DNA of 64,000 bases from contig NZ_CP034929.1 in NCBI RefSeq assembly GCF_004014875.1, positions 1,674,001 to 1,738,000 of the forward strand. The letters are read 5' to 3'. The notes under the pieces are model-generated. The model was not told the origin of the DNA. It saw only the letters and a list, made by a program, of their open reading frames with translations, and ran no database searches. This document shows positions 24,837 to 33,072 of the stretch, piece after piece. Source of the stretch: Nocardioides yefusunii. Lineage in GTDB: Bacteria; Actinomycetota; Actinomycetes; Propionibacteriales; Nocardioidaceae. The position numbers and the translations under genes are program-made. Each line of letters starts with the position of its first letter. The first letter of the stretch is position 1.

Positions 24837-25820
24837 ATGCAGAGTGCTGGCAGCCGTCGTGACGACGAGATCCGCGAAGTTCCTCACCCCGACGACGCTC
24901 ACGCGCTGGTCTCCCCGTTCGACCAAGGACTGCCCGGGCTCTCCGACCGCGACCTCGAGGTCTCCCCTGCTGCCGTCACGGCAGCCTGGGACCGTCTGAT
25001 CCCTCCCCCGGGATACGAACCGGCCTTCGCTGCACTGAAGCGCGCAGCCGTCGAGCACGGCCTCCACCCGCACGCACTCGACGGGCCCTCGTGGCCCAGT
25101 TCCGGCATGGCAGCACTCGCCGAATCGATGGAGTGGGCAGCCTCCACCTGCGTGCTGTACGCCAAGGTCGCGCGGTACTGCCACCTGCCCGTCCCCCGCA
25201 TCACCACCCGGGACCCCGACGCCGCACCGCTGCCCTTCCCCTTGCTGCTGCGCGCCGACGCGACCAACGAGACCACCGACCTCGACGTCCTGCGCGCGCT
25301 GGTGTGGCTGCGGATCGCCCACAGCTGGCCCGCTCCACTGCCGGCATGGACCCGCCTGCAGACCGAGCACGTCACGATCAGCGGCGACGACCTGCACCTC
25401 ACCCACCCCGACGCAGGCCCGGACTCCGGTGCTCGCCACGTCGTCGTGCCCGGTGCCGCGCACGTCTGGGCAGCGTGGCTCAGCGCCCGCCGCAGCCACA
25501 GCGGTCTCCTCGACGCCTCCCCCTGGGCGCTCTGCACCCTGCGGCCCGGGCCGGGCACCCGGGCCGGCTCGCCGATGTCGCAGCGCACCCTGCAGAGTGC
25601 CTTCGCCCGCCACACCGCGCTGGCCGCGTTCCAAGCAGACGCCAACGCCGACGCAGAACTCGCCGAGCGCTACCGCACCCTCACCTACGACACCCTGCGA
25701 CGTCTGCTGATGACCACCGACCCTGTGGCCAGAGCGAACGTGGGCGAGTCCCGCGGGTCAACCCGGGCCCGCCGTCGCGGCACCGGCGCAGCACCGGAAA
25801 GCGCCGTCGCCGACGGCTGA
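24837..25820 (+). CDS. Hypothetical protein, possibly degenerate tyrosine recombinase fold
   Basis: A 327-residue soluble protein I do not recognise. Two segments look like the core of tyrosine recombinases: LRALVWLRIAHSW...WTRLQTEHVTISGDDLHL (where an integrase has its first catalytic Arg and the strand after it) and LTYDTLRRLLMTT (where H-x-x-R would lie). If so, the key His and nucleophilic Tyr are not conserved, so it would not be an active recombinase. The C-terminus is basic (RARRRGTG). The leaderless promoter suggests its own transcription unit. Confidence 0.6.
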   Translation: MQSAGSRRDDEIREVPHPDDAHALVSPFDQGLPGLSDRDLEVSPAAVTAAWDRLIPPPGYEPAFAALKRAAVEHGLHPHALDGPSWPSSGMAALAESMEWAASTCVLYAKVARYCHLPVPRITTRDPDAAPLPFPLLLRADATNETTDLDVLRALVWLRIAHSWPAPLPAWTRLQTEHVTISGDDLHLTHPDAGPDSGARHVVVPGAAHVWAAWLSARRSHSGLLDASPWALCTLRPGPGTRAGSPMSQRTLQSAFARHTALAAFQADANADAELAERYRTLTYDTLRRLLMTTDPVARANVGESRGSTRARRRGTGAAPESAVADG

Positions 25821-25854
25821 GGCGAGTCCCGGCCCACCACGGCGCACGGGGTGC

Positions 25855-25860
25855 CAGAAT
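25855..25860 (+). promoter_or_regulatory. -10 box CAGAAT, leaderless start
   Basis: CAGAAT ends 6 nt before the GTG at 25867. Confidence 0.4.
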
Positions 25861-25866
25861 CTCCGC

Positions 25867-26691
25867 GTGAGCCACCGCACTGAGTCCCCGCGCGCGCCGC
25901 GCGCCTACCTCGACGCAGACGTCGCCGTGGTGCCGTTCGCGCATCGCGGCGGCGCGCACCACCCCGACCTTCCCGGACTGGAGAACTCGCTGGCCGCGTT
26001 CACCCACGCCCACGGGCTCGGCTACCGCTATCTGGAGACGGACGTCCACGTCACCGCCGACGGCGTGCTCGTGGCCTTCCACGACTCGATCCTGGACCGC
26101 GTCACCAACCGCACCGGTGCGATCGCCCAGCTCTCCCACCGCGAGGTCCAGCAGGCACTGATCGGCGGCCGCGAGCCGATCCCGACGTTCGCCGAACTCC
26201 TGGCGGCGTTCCCCGACTCACGCTTCAACGTCGACCTCAAGGCCGACGGGGCCGTCGAGCCCCTCGTGGCGGCGATCGAGGCGCACGGAGCCACCGACCG
26301 GGTCTTGGTGGGGTCGTTCTCACGGCGCCGTCTGCGACGGTTCCGGCGGCTCACCGCAGGACGGGTGGCCACGTCCGCTCACCCCCTCGAGGTGGTGCTC
26401 TACCGCCTGCTCCCCGGCGTCCGGGTGGGAGCGGTCCTGGCGCGTTGGCTGACGCCCGGGCGTCCCGACGCATTGCAGGTGCCGCACCGCCGGGGACGAA
26501 TCACGGTGGTGACGCCGGGTCTGGTGGCGCGGGCGCACACCAACGGGTTGCACGTGCACGTGTGGACGATCGACGACCCCGACGAGATGGCCCACCTCGT
26601 CTCCCTCGGCGTGGACGGGATCATGACCGACCGCACCGACCTCCTCGTACAGACCCTGACCCGTCTGGGTCTCTGGAAGGACCCCGCATGA
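25867..26691 (+). CDS. Glycerophosphodiester phosphodiesterase
   Basis: A 274-residue GDPD with HRGG (about residue 22), ENSLAAF, the metal-binding ETDVHVTADG and the catalytic His in FHD, then NVDLK and VWTIDDPDEM near the C-terminus. It splits glycerophosphodiesters into glycerol-3-phosphate and an alcohol. No signal peptide is seen, so it is probably cytoplasmic. The following MFS transporter overlaps its stop (ATGA), so the two are coupled. Confidence 0.92.
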   Translation: MSHRTESPRAPRAYLDADVAVVPFAHRGGAHHPDLPGLENSLAAFTHAHGLGYRYLETDVHVTADGVLVAFHDSILDRVTNRTGAIAQLSHREVQQALIGGREPIPTFAELLAAFPDSRFNVDLKADGAVEPLVAAIEAHGATDRVLVGSFSRRRLRRFRRLTAGRVATSAHPLEVVLYRLLPGVRVGAVLARWLTPGRPDALQVPHRRGRITVVTPGLVARAHTNGLHVHVWTIDDPDEMAHLVSLGVDGIMTDRTDLLVQTLTRLGLWKDPA

Positions 26692-28046
26692 GCACCACCA
26701 CCTCACCGACTCCCTCCGCCCCACCGACGGTGGGCAAGTGGCCCGTCGTGTCGTGGGCGTTGTGGGACTGGGGATCGGCAGCGTTCAACGCCGTCATCAC
26801 CACGTTCGTCTTCACCGTCTACCTCAAGGGCGAGAACGACGACGGGACCCCGTTCTTCGGCGAGGGCGTCGACACCAAGCTGGGCTGGACTCTGGCCGCG
26901 GCAGGGCTCCTGATCGCGATACTTGCGCCACTGACCGGACAGCGAGCAGACCGGGCCGGACGTCGCGGCCTGTGGCTCACCGTCAACACCGCCGCGGTGG
27001 CGGCCGTCTCGGCGCTGTTGTTCTTCGTCAAGCCCGAGGAGCAGTACCTGTGGCTCGGGTTGCTGCTGCTGGCATCGGGCAACGTCTTCTTCGAGTTCGC
27101 CTCGGTCCACTACAACGCACTGCTGAGCCGGGTCTCGACCCCGGAGAACGTCGGACGCGTCTCGGGCTTCGGGTGGGGCCTGGGGTACCTCGGTGGGATC
27201 GTGCTGTTGCTGGTGCTCTTCTTCGGGTTCATCTCCCCCGAGGTGGGCCTCTTCGGTGTCACCAGCGACGAGGGCATGAACGTTCGGGTCAGCATGCTCC
27301 TGTGCGCGGTCTGGACGATCGCCTTCTCGCTGCCGGTGGTCCTGGCCCTGCGCGACCGGCCTTCGGCGCAGGAGGAGGCCAGCGCGCGGGTCAGCATCGC
27401 GGCGTCCTACCGGGCACTGTTCGCCACCGTGCGCGGCTTGTGGCGCACCGACCGCAACTTGGTGAAGTTCCTTCTTGCCTCGGCGGTGTTCCGGGACGGT
27501 CTGGCCGGCGTCTTCACCTTCGGCGCCGTGCTCGCTGCCGGTTCCTTCGGGTTCACCGACGGCGGCGTCATCATCTTCGGCATCGCGGCCAACGTCGTGG
27601 CCGGGATCGCGACCATCGCCTTCGGCGTCCTGGACGACCGCCTCGGTGCCCGTCGCGTCATCGTGGGCGCGCTGTCGGCGATGCTGGTGGCTGCGGTGGC
27701 GATCTTCGTCCTGCACGACGGTGGCTCGACGGTCTTCTGGATCTTCGGTCTGACGCTGTGCATCTTCGTCGGGCCGATCCAGTCCGCGTCACGCACCTAC
27801 CTGCAGCGCCTGGTGCCTGCTGGCCGCGAGGGCGAGATGTTCGGCCTCTACGCCACCACCGGACGTGCGGTGAGCTTCCTGGCTCCGGCGATGTGGTCCA
27901 TCTCGATCACGGTGGGCGCAACGGTCCTGGGGTCGTCCCACGACGACGCGCAGTACTTCGGCATTCTGGGGATCATGCTTGTCCTGGCCCTCGGCCTGGT
28001 GCTGCTCCTGCAGGTCCGCAACGCCACCGCCGACGCGCCTGCCTGA
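26688..28046 (+). CDS. MFS transporter, UMF1/Atg22-like
   Basis: A 452-residue protein with about twelve membrane spans. The opening SWALWDWGSAAFNAVITTFVF, the ADRAGRR loop between helices 2 and 3, and SRTYLQRLVPAGREGEMFGLYA are typical of the UMF1/vacuole-effluxer-Atg22-like branch. Substrate is unknown; translational coupling with the glycerophosphodiesterase hints at phospholipid-derived compounds, but that is inference. Confidence 0.9.
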   Translation: MSTTTSPTPSAPPTVGKWPVVSWALWDWGSAAFNAVITTFVFTVYLKGENDDGTPFFGEGVDTKLGWTLAAAGLLIAILAPLTGQRADRAGRRGLWLTVNTAAVAAVSALLFFVKPEEQYLWLGLLLLASGNVFFEFASVHYNALLSRVSTPENVGRVSGFGWGLGYLGGIVLLLVLFFGFISPEVGLFGVTSDEGMNVRVSMLLCAVWTIAFSLPVVLALRDRPSAQEEASARVSIAASYRALFATVRGLWRTDRNLVKFLLASAVFRDGLAGVFTFGAVLAAGSFGFTDGGVIIFGIAANVVAGIATIAFGVLDDRLGARRVIVGALSAMLVAAVAIFVLHDGGSTVFWIFGLTLCIFVGPIQSASRTYLQRLVPAGREGEMFGLYATTGRAVSFLAPAMWSISITVGATVLGSSHDDAQYFGILGIMLVLALGLVLLLQVRNATADAPA

Positions 28047-28134
28047 GCTCACCGCCCCCTGGTAGGTCACGGTTCCACCATTGTGGGGATGCAGTTTCGT
28101 GTGTGTTCTCACTCATCAGGCGAGGTGAACAGGC

Positions 28135-28160
28135 GGAATTGTTCACGGCCCGCTACGGTT
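28135..28160 (+). promoter_or_regulatory. SigR-type promoter of rbpA
   Basis: GGAAT (28135-28139), an 18-nt spacer, then GTT (28158-28160) matches the Streptomyces SigR consensus GGAAT-N18-GTT exactly. rbpA is a known SigR target in Streptomyces coelicolor. The predicted leader to the ATG at 28270 is about 100 nt. Confidence 0.8.
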
Positions 28161-28269
28161 GGGGATGCGACGACCGAGAACGCCGTCCCCCTACGGCGTC
28201 ATGGAACCCCCTCCCGGTCGTCTCTCCCCCGTAGGGACTACGGGGCTGATGAGATTGTGAGGTGGCTCA

Positions 28270-28659
28270 ATGGCAGAGCGCACACTGCGTGGAGCACGAC
28301 TCGGAGGACAGAGCTTCGAGGACGAGCGCGGCATCGAGTTCGCCGCCCGTCAGCAGGTCGCCTATGACTGCACCAACGGACACAAGTTCGAGGTGACCAT
28401 GTCCGAGGAGGCAGAGATCCCCTCGGTCTGGGAGTGCCCCAAGTGCGGCGTCGAGGCGAGGACCGACCAGGGTGTCCAGGCGGAGGAGAAGGCTGAGAAG
28501 CCGGCTCGCACCCACTGGGACATGCTCCTGGAGCGTCGCTCGGAGAAGGAGCTGGAGGACCTCCTCAAGGAGCGCCTCGAGCTGCTGCGTGGCGGAGAGA
28601 TCGGCCCCGCGCACCTGCACCGTGCCAACGCGAAGCGTCGCGTCAAGGCTGGCGCCTGA
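28270..28659 (+). CDS. rbpA: RNA polymerase-binding protein RbpA
   Basis: A 129-residue protein matching RbpA: MAERTLRGARLGGQSFEDE, the RbpA core domain with C-x-N-GH and CPKC (zinc or its remnant, residues about 34-59), the basic linker and the sigma-interaction domain (KPARTHWDMLLERRS). RbpA binds principal-type sigma factors and promoter DNA and helps open-complex formation; it is essential in mycobacteria. GAGGTGG precedes the ATG. The SigR promoter ties it to disulfide stress. Confidence 0.96.
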   Translation: MAERTLRGARLGGQSFEDERGIEFAARQQVAYDCTNGHKFEVTMSEEAEIPSVWECPKCGVEARTDQGVQAEEKAEKPARTHWDMLLERRSEKELEDLLKERLELLRGGEIGPAHLHRANAKRRVKAGA

Positions 28660-28678
28660 CGCAGACGTCACGACGACG

Positions 28679-29239
28679 TCAGTCGTCGACGACCTCGCCC
28701 CGGATCACAGGACCACCGTCCTGAGGTCCGGGGCGTCGTGCGTCCCGGGGCTCCTGCTGCCCGGCGAAGGGGTCCTGGGCGAACGGGTCACCGCCGAAAC
28801 CGGTCGCGAAGCCACCCAGAGGACTCGATGCCATCGACTGCTTGATCCTGGGCGCGATCGCTGCGACCAGCAGCGGGCGCACCAGCGGACGAGTGAACGG
28901 CAGCACCAGCACCAGGCCCATGAGGTCGGAGACCACGCCGGGCGCCATCATCAGCACACCGCCGGCCAGCACCATGACGCCGTCGGCGAGTTCCTTGGTC
29001 GGCATCCGACCGGCGCCGAGAGCTCCGTTGAACGCCTGCCAGGCGCGTGCGCCCTCACGGCGGACCACCCAGGCACCCACCACCGCGGCGAGGATCAGCA
29101 GCAGGATCGTGGAACCTGCACCGATCACCTTGCCGACACGGATCAGGACGAACAGTTCGAGCAGCGGCATCACGACCAGCAGCAGGAACAGCAACCAGCC
29201 GGGAACACGGCGGGTGCGGGCAGCGCGGGGGGCGTTCAT
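28679..29239 (-). CDS. FxsA family membrane protein
   Basis: A 186-residue membrane protein with the FxsA pattern: LLLVVMPLLELFVLIRVG as first span, AGSTILLLILAAVVGAWVVRREG as second, then LAGGVLMMAPGVVSDLMGLVLVLPFTR. E. coli FxsA lessens F-plasmid exclusion of phage T7; the general role is unknown. The C-terminal Gly/Pro-rich tail is longer than in E. coli. ATG at 29239 is preferred to the upstream codon at 29278. Convergent with rbpA, 19 nt apart. Confidence 0.9.
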   Translation of the reverse strand: MNAPRAARTRRVPGWLLFLLLVVMPLLELFVLIRVGKVIGAGSTILLLILAAVVGAWVVRREGARAWQAFNGALGAGRMPTKELADGVMVLAGGVLMMAPGVVSDLMGLVLVLPFTRPLVRPLLVAAIAPRIKQSMASSPLGGFATGFGGDPFAQDPFAGQQEPRDARRPGPQDGGPVIRGEVVDD

Positions 29240-29263
29240 GGGCCCATTCTCGCCCAGAGCACC

Positions 29264-29309
29264 AAGCAGGACGGGCACCCACCTCCCGGTGAGTGCCCGT
29301 CCTCTGCTT
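29264..29309 (-). terminator. Hairpin terminator after ppm gene
   Basis: GGACGGGCAC (29269-29278) pairs with GTGCCCGTCC (29293-29302), extended after a 2-nt bulge by AAGCA/TGCTT. It lies downstream of the minus-strand mannose synthase. Confidence 0.6.
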
Positions 29310-29344
29310 CGGTGTGCCGATCAGCCTGGCGTTCAGTGCCTCGC

Positions 29345-30097
29345 TCAGCGGCCGAACTTGGCGCGGATCTGGCGGCGTCGCTCCGCGATGCCCCACTTCG
29401 TGATCAGCTTCAGCGACTCCGAGGCGACGTCCTTGCTCATCTTGGAGTCGCCGCGCTCGCGCTCGATGAACTCGATCGGGACCTCAGTGATCTTCAGCCC
29501 CTGCGCGACCGTGCGGTAGGCCATGTCGGTCTGGAAGACGTATCCGGTGGAGGTGACCGACTCCACGTCGATCGCCTCGAGGGTGCCGCGGCGGAACAGG
29601 CGGAACCCAGCGGTGGCGTCCTTCACCTTGAGACCGATCAGCAGGCGGACGTAAATGTTGCCGCCACGCGACAGGATCTGACGGCGCAGCGGCCAGTTCA
29701 CGATCGATCCACCCGGGACGTAGCGCGAACCGATGACGAGGTCAGCACCGTCGGCGATCGCGTCGATCAGGCGCTGCAGCTGCTCGGGCTGGTGCGAACC
29801 GTCGGCGTCCATCTCACCGATGACGTCGTAACCGGCGTCGAGAGCGACCCGGAAACCGTGGCGGTAGGCGGCACCGAGGCCGGCCTTCTCGGTCCGGTGG
29901 ACCACCTTGATCTGGGGGTCCTCCGCGGCCATCCTGTCGACGATGTCACCCGTGCCGTCGGGCGAGTTGTCGTCCATCACCAGGACGTCGACGCCCGGCT
30001 GGGCCTCCCGCAGGCGTCCGATGATCCACTCGATGTTCGCGGACTCGTTGTACGTCGGGACGACCATGACGACGCGTCCGGGCAGAGCTGCACTCAC
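29345..30097 (-). CDS. ppm1: Polyprenol monophosphomannose synthase
   Basis: A 250-residue GT2 enzyme: VVPTYNESANIEW, DDNSPDGT, the metal-binding EMDADGSHQ, GSRYVPGG and the RFRL..FRRG segment. It transfers mannose from GDP-mannose to polyprenyl phosphate at the inner leaflet, giving the donor for lipoglycan and protein mannosylation. In mycobacteria this domain is fused to, or partners with, Lnt (Ppm1). Here its GTG overlaps the lnt stop by 4 nt (GTGA), so the two domains are split but coupled. Confidence 0.93.
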   Translation of the reverse strand: MSAALPGRVVMVVPTYNESANIEWIIGRLREAQPGVDVLVMDDNSPDGTGDIVDRMAAEDPQIKVVHRTEKAGLGAAYRHGFRVALDAGYDVIGEMDADGSHQPEQLQRLIDAIADGADLVIGSRYVPGGSIVNWPLRRQILSRGGNIYVRLLIGLKVKDATAGFRLFRRGTLEAIDVESVTSTGYVFQTDMAYRTVAQGLKITEVPIEFIERERGDSKMSKDVASESLKLITKWGIAERRRQIRAKFGR

Positions 30098-31656
30098 GTG
30101 ATGACCTCAGGGCTAGGGGCTCGGCTGTTCCGTCGGCGAATATAGGCCATGGTGCGGCTCAGCAGTGGACCGCCCAGAACCACGATGCTCGCGAGCACCG
30201 ACAGGCGCCCGGGCCACGCGTCCATCCGCACCGCAGGTGTGACGGCCGCCCGCAGCACGACCTCCTCGACGACTGTTTCCGTGGATCGCTTCGCTGCGCG
30301 TGCGATCGTCGAACCGTCGGGGCCGACAATCCCTGAGATCCCGTTGGTCGAGGCGACCGCGAGACTCCGTCCGGTCTCGAGGGCACGCAGGCGGGTGATC
30401 GCGTACTGCTGGTCGACCTGGTCGGTGTGGATGAAGGTGGCGTTGCTGGTCTGCACCACCAGGAGTTCGGCACCGTTGCGGACCTGGGCGTGGATCCCGT
30501 CGTCGTAGGCAACGTCGAAGCAGATCGCGTCGGCAACCTCGATCCCGGCGATGCTCAACGGTTCGGTCCGGTCACCGCTCAGCATGTCGCGCCCCACTTC
30601 GTGCAGGCGCCCCAGGTTCTGCTTGAAGACCAGGTCTCGCCACGGGACGTACTCACCGAACGGCACCGGGTGCCACTTCGTGTACCGCTCCGACGGACCG
30701 GTCACGGGGTCCCAGACGACTCCCTGGTTGAGGACCCGGTCGTCGCGCACGTCGTCGACCATCGCGCCCACGAGGACGGGAACACCCAGTTCCCGTACGG
30801 CCTCCTCGATCCCCGACCGCGTCCTGGAGTTCGAGAACGGGTCCACGGCGGTGGAGTTCTCCGGCCACACCACGAACGCAGGGCGCTCCACCTCGCCGCG
30901 CTCGACCGCGTCGGCGAGTGCGACGCTCGCCCGGACGTGGTTGTCGGTGACCTCACGGTGCACGCTGACGAGGTCGTCACCGGCGCCCGGAACGTCACCC
31001 TGGACCACCGCGACCACGGCTCGCTCCCCAGCACCGTCGTCGATGCTGGAGTAGGCGCCCCGCACCCCCCAGGGCAGCAGGGTGGCGCACAGGAGGGCCG
31101 ACATGACACCCACACGGGTGAGGCTGTGGCGCCGCGGAGAGAGCAGCAGCGCCGCCAGGCACGTGCCGAGCAGACACAGCAACAGGCTGGTGCCGGTGAA
31201 CCCGAGCCAGGGCAGCCCGGGCGCCCAGACCGAGTCGGCCACGGAGTAGGAGAGTCGCCCCCACGGCATCCCGCTGAACGGCCACGTGCACCGCACCGAC
31301 TCCACGGCGACCCACACGACTGCGCACCACCACGGCCACCACCGGCCGCGTGACTGCAGCGCGGCCCACGCCGACGCCAACGGCGCGTAGAAGGCCGCTT
31401 CGAGGGCCGAGAGACCGAACCAGGCGTCCGGTCCCACCGCGCGCATCCACCACTGCAGGGTGAAGAAGTAGGCAACGCCGAAGACGAGGCCGACCAGCCA
31501 CGCACTGCGCGCACGGAGTCCGTGGACGCCGAGCGCAAGACCGGCGACGGCCAGTGGTGCCATCCACGTGTGGGCGAGCGGTTCGAAGGCTCCCGACAGG
31601 GCCAGACCCGAGAGGGCGGCCACCAGAAGACGGAGCAGCACGTTGACCACGGTCAC
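30094..31656 (-). CDS. lnt: Apolipoprotein N-acyltransferase
   Basis: A 520-residue protein: six to seven N-terminal membrane spans, then a nitrilase domain (about 210-480) with the catalytic triad Glu in VWPENSTAVDPF, Lys in RYTKWHPVPFGEYVPW and Cys in ADAICFDVAYDDG. It adds the third acyl chain to lipoproteins in the cytoplasmic membrane. The GTG start is leaderless (TAGGTT 6 nt upstream). The FKBP lipoprotein in this window would be a possible client. Confidence 0.92.
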   Translation of the reverse strand: MTVVNVLLRLLVAALSGLALSGAFEPLAHTWMAPLAVAGLALGVHGLRARSAWLVGLVFGVAYFFTLQWWMRAVGPDAWFGLSALEAAFYAPLASAWAALQSRGRWWPWWCAVVWVAVESVRCTWPFSGMPWGRLSYSVADSVWAPGLPWLGFTGTSLLLCLLGTCLAALLLSPRRHSLTRVGVMSALLCATLLPWGVRGAYSSIDDGAGERAVVAVVQGDVPGAGDDLVSVHREVTDNHVRASVALADAVERGEVERPAFVVWPENSTAVDPFSNSRTRSGIEEAVRELGVPVLVGAMVDDVRDDRVLNQGVVWDPVTGPSERYTKWHPVPFGEYVPWRDLVFKQNLGRLHEVGRDMLSGDRTEPLSIAGIEVADAICFDVAYDDGIHAQVRNGAELLVVQTSNATFIHTDQVDQQYAITRLRALETGRSLAVASTNGISGIVGPDGSTIARAAKRSTETVVEEVVLRAAVTPAVRMDAWPGRLSVLASIVVLGGPLLSRTMAYIRRRNSRAPSPEVIT

Positions 31657-31662
31657 CGCGCC

Positions 31663-31668
31663 AACCTA
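31663..31668 (-). promoter_or_regulatory. -10 box TAGGTT, leaderless lnt start
   Basis: On the minus strand TAGGTT ends 6 nt before the lnt GTG at 31656. The large inverted repeat at 31714-31841 therefore lies upstream of the promoter, not in a leader. Confidence 0.5.
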
Positions 31669-31713
31669 CCCGACAGGTGAGCATGGGCCGCACGGAGGAA
31701 GCGCGTTGCGGAA

Positions 31714-31841
31714 CAGGATTCGTGAAGGAGCCGTGAGGGAGCAGGTGGCTTCGGACCGACGGAGTGACACCTGGTTGGCGCCCACCCGAAGTTGTCTAAG
31801 GCCACCCACTCCCTGCACGGGACGGCTCCCGCGAATCCCCT
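31714..31841. other. Long imperfect inverted repeat in a gene-free stretch
   Basis: The 377-bp spacer 31657-32033 has no credible gene. Within it, GGATTCG (31716-31722), GGAGCCGT (31727-31734) and GGGAG..GGTGGC (31737-31749) pair in order with GCCACC (31801-31806), CTCCC (31809-31813), ACGGCTCC (31822-31829) and CGAATCC (31832-31838); an inner CTTCGG/CCGAAG pair may extend it. It could be a structured RNA, a decayed mobile repeat or an extended terminator region of the exonuclease gene. Confidence 0.5.
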
Positions 31842-32033
31842 GCCCGGGCTGCCCGTCGGTCGCACGGATGCTGGCGCCCCACCCGCGAACAGACAGCCAG
31901 GTCCCGAACCGGTGATTCACGGCTGCACGAGCTGACCCGGTGACGATCGTCGCAAGTCAGAGCACTGTCAACCCACTCCGCAGGATTGCCCGCGAGCGGC
32001 CCCGGACGAGCGATCGAGGTCTGGACGGGTGGT

Positions 32034-32984
32034 TCAGATCGTGGGACCGGAAGCGTTCTTGGCCAGCGTGGAACGCAGCCGATCCACGGCCGAGGCAACG
32101 CCCCACGTCTCACCCATCACAGCGACACGGGCGGCGTCGGCGGGCACGGCGGGCAGCAGCAGTGCTTCCCCTCGGGGGAGGTCGAGGTCGCGACGCACCG
32201 CGACGGCCTCGGGGGCCACCGTCAGGTAGTCGAGGGCAGCGAGCATCTTGGCCCGCGGACCCTTCTTGATCGTCGACGTCTCGTCGCGGGCCGCCTCGAG
32301 GATGCCGTCCAGGGTGCCGAACTCCGCAAGGAGTCCCGCAGCGGTCTTCTCCCCCACCCCGGCCACGCCTGGGAGGCCGTCGGAGGCGTCGCCGCGCATC
32401 GTGGCGAAGTCTGCGTACTGGGACGGCTCGACGTCGTACTTGGCGCGGACCCACTCGGCGTCGACGCGCTCGTGCTTGCTGACACCGCGGGCGGTGTAGA
32501 GGATCCGGACGCGCGCCTCGTCGTCGACGAGCTGGAACAGGTCGCGGTCACCTGTCACGACGTCCACCGGCATGCCAGCGTCGGTGGCCAGGGTGCCGAT
32601 CACGTCGTCGGCCTCCATGTCGACGTGCCCGATCACCGCGATGCCGAACGCCTCGAGCAGCCCCCGGATCACCGGGACCTGGGCCAGCAGCCCTTCGGGG
32701 ACCTCCTCGACGTCCGGGACCCCGGCCGGGGTCTCAGTGACGACGCGGTGTTCCTTGTAGGTCGGCACGAGGTCGACGCGCCACTGCGGACGCCAGTTGT
32801 CGTCCCAGGCGCACACCAGGTGCGTGGGGCGGTACTCGTCGACCAACCGACTGACGAAGTCGAGCATCCCGCGCACTGCGTTGACGGACGTGCCGTCGGG
32901 TGCGTGGAACCGGTCCGGCACACCGAAGTAGGCACGGAAGTAGAGCGACGCGGTGTCGAGCAGCAGCAAGCGGGGAGCCGTCAT
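32034..32984 (-). CDS. 5'-3' exonuclease (PolA N-terminal type)
   Basis: A 316-residue stand-alone FEN-type nuclease: LLLLDTASLYFRAYFG, CAWDDNWRP, the metal-binding DMEADDVIGTLA and VTGDRDLFQLV, then the helix-hairpin-helix GDASDGLPGVAGVGEKTA. It removes RNA primers or 5' flaps, in parallel with the domain in DNA polymerase I. The ATG at 32984 is probably leaderless (CAGGCT 7 nt upstream). Confidence 0.92.
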   Translation of the reverse strand: MTAPRLLLLDTASLYFRAYFGVPDRFHAPDGTSVNAVRGMLDFVSRLVDEYRPTHLVCAWDDNWRPQWRVDLVPTYKEHRVVTETPAGVPDVEEVPEGLLAQVPVIRGLLEAFGIAVIGHVDMEADDVIGTLATDAGMPVDVVTGDRDLFQLVDDEARVRILYTARGVSKHERVDAEWVRAKYDVEPSQYADFATMRGDASDGLPGVAGVGEKTAAGLLAEFGTLDGILEAARDETSTIKKGPRAKMLAALDYLTVAPEAVAVRRDLDLPRGEALLLPAVPADAARVAVMGETWGVASAVDRLRSTLAKNASGPTI

Positions 32985-32991
32985 GGGCGAA

Positions 32992-32997
32992 AGCCTG
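32992..32997 (-). promoter_or_regulatory. -10 box CAGGCT, leaderless exonuclease start
   Basis: On the minus strand CAGGCT ends 7 nt before the ATG at 32984. Confidence 0.45.
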
Positions 32998-33018
32998 TCA
33001 CAGCCTCCCCGCCTGCGC

Positions 33019-33064
33019 GGTGTCAGTCGAGGTGTCAGTCGAGGTGTCGGTCAGGGTGTCCGAC
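33019..33064 (-). repeat. 12-nt tandem repeat between helicase and exonuclease
   Basis: GGTGTCAGTCGA at 33019-33030 and 33031-33042, then the variants GGTGTCGGTCAG and GGTGTCCGAC. It occupies the short intergenic spacer; no function is evident. Confidence 0.7.
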
Positions 33065-33072
33065 GGTGGTGC

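Noticed and set aside
31657..32033. tRNA or small protein gene in the 377-bp gap
   Set aside because: No cloverleaf or T-loop pattern, and no frame with coding character or a ribosome site.
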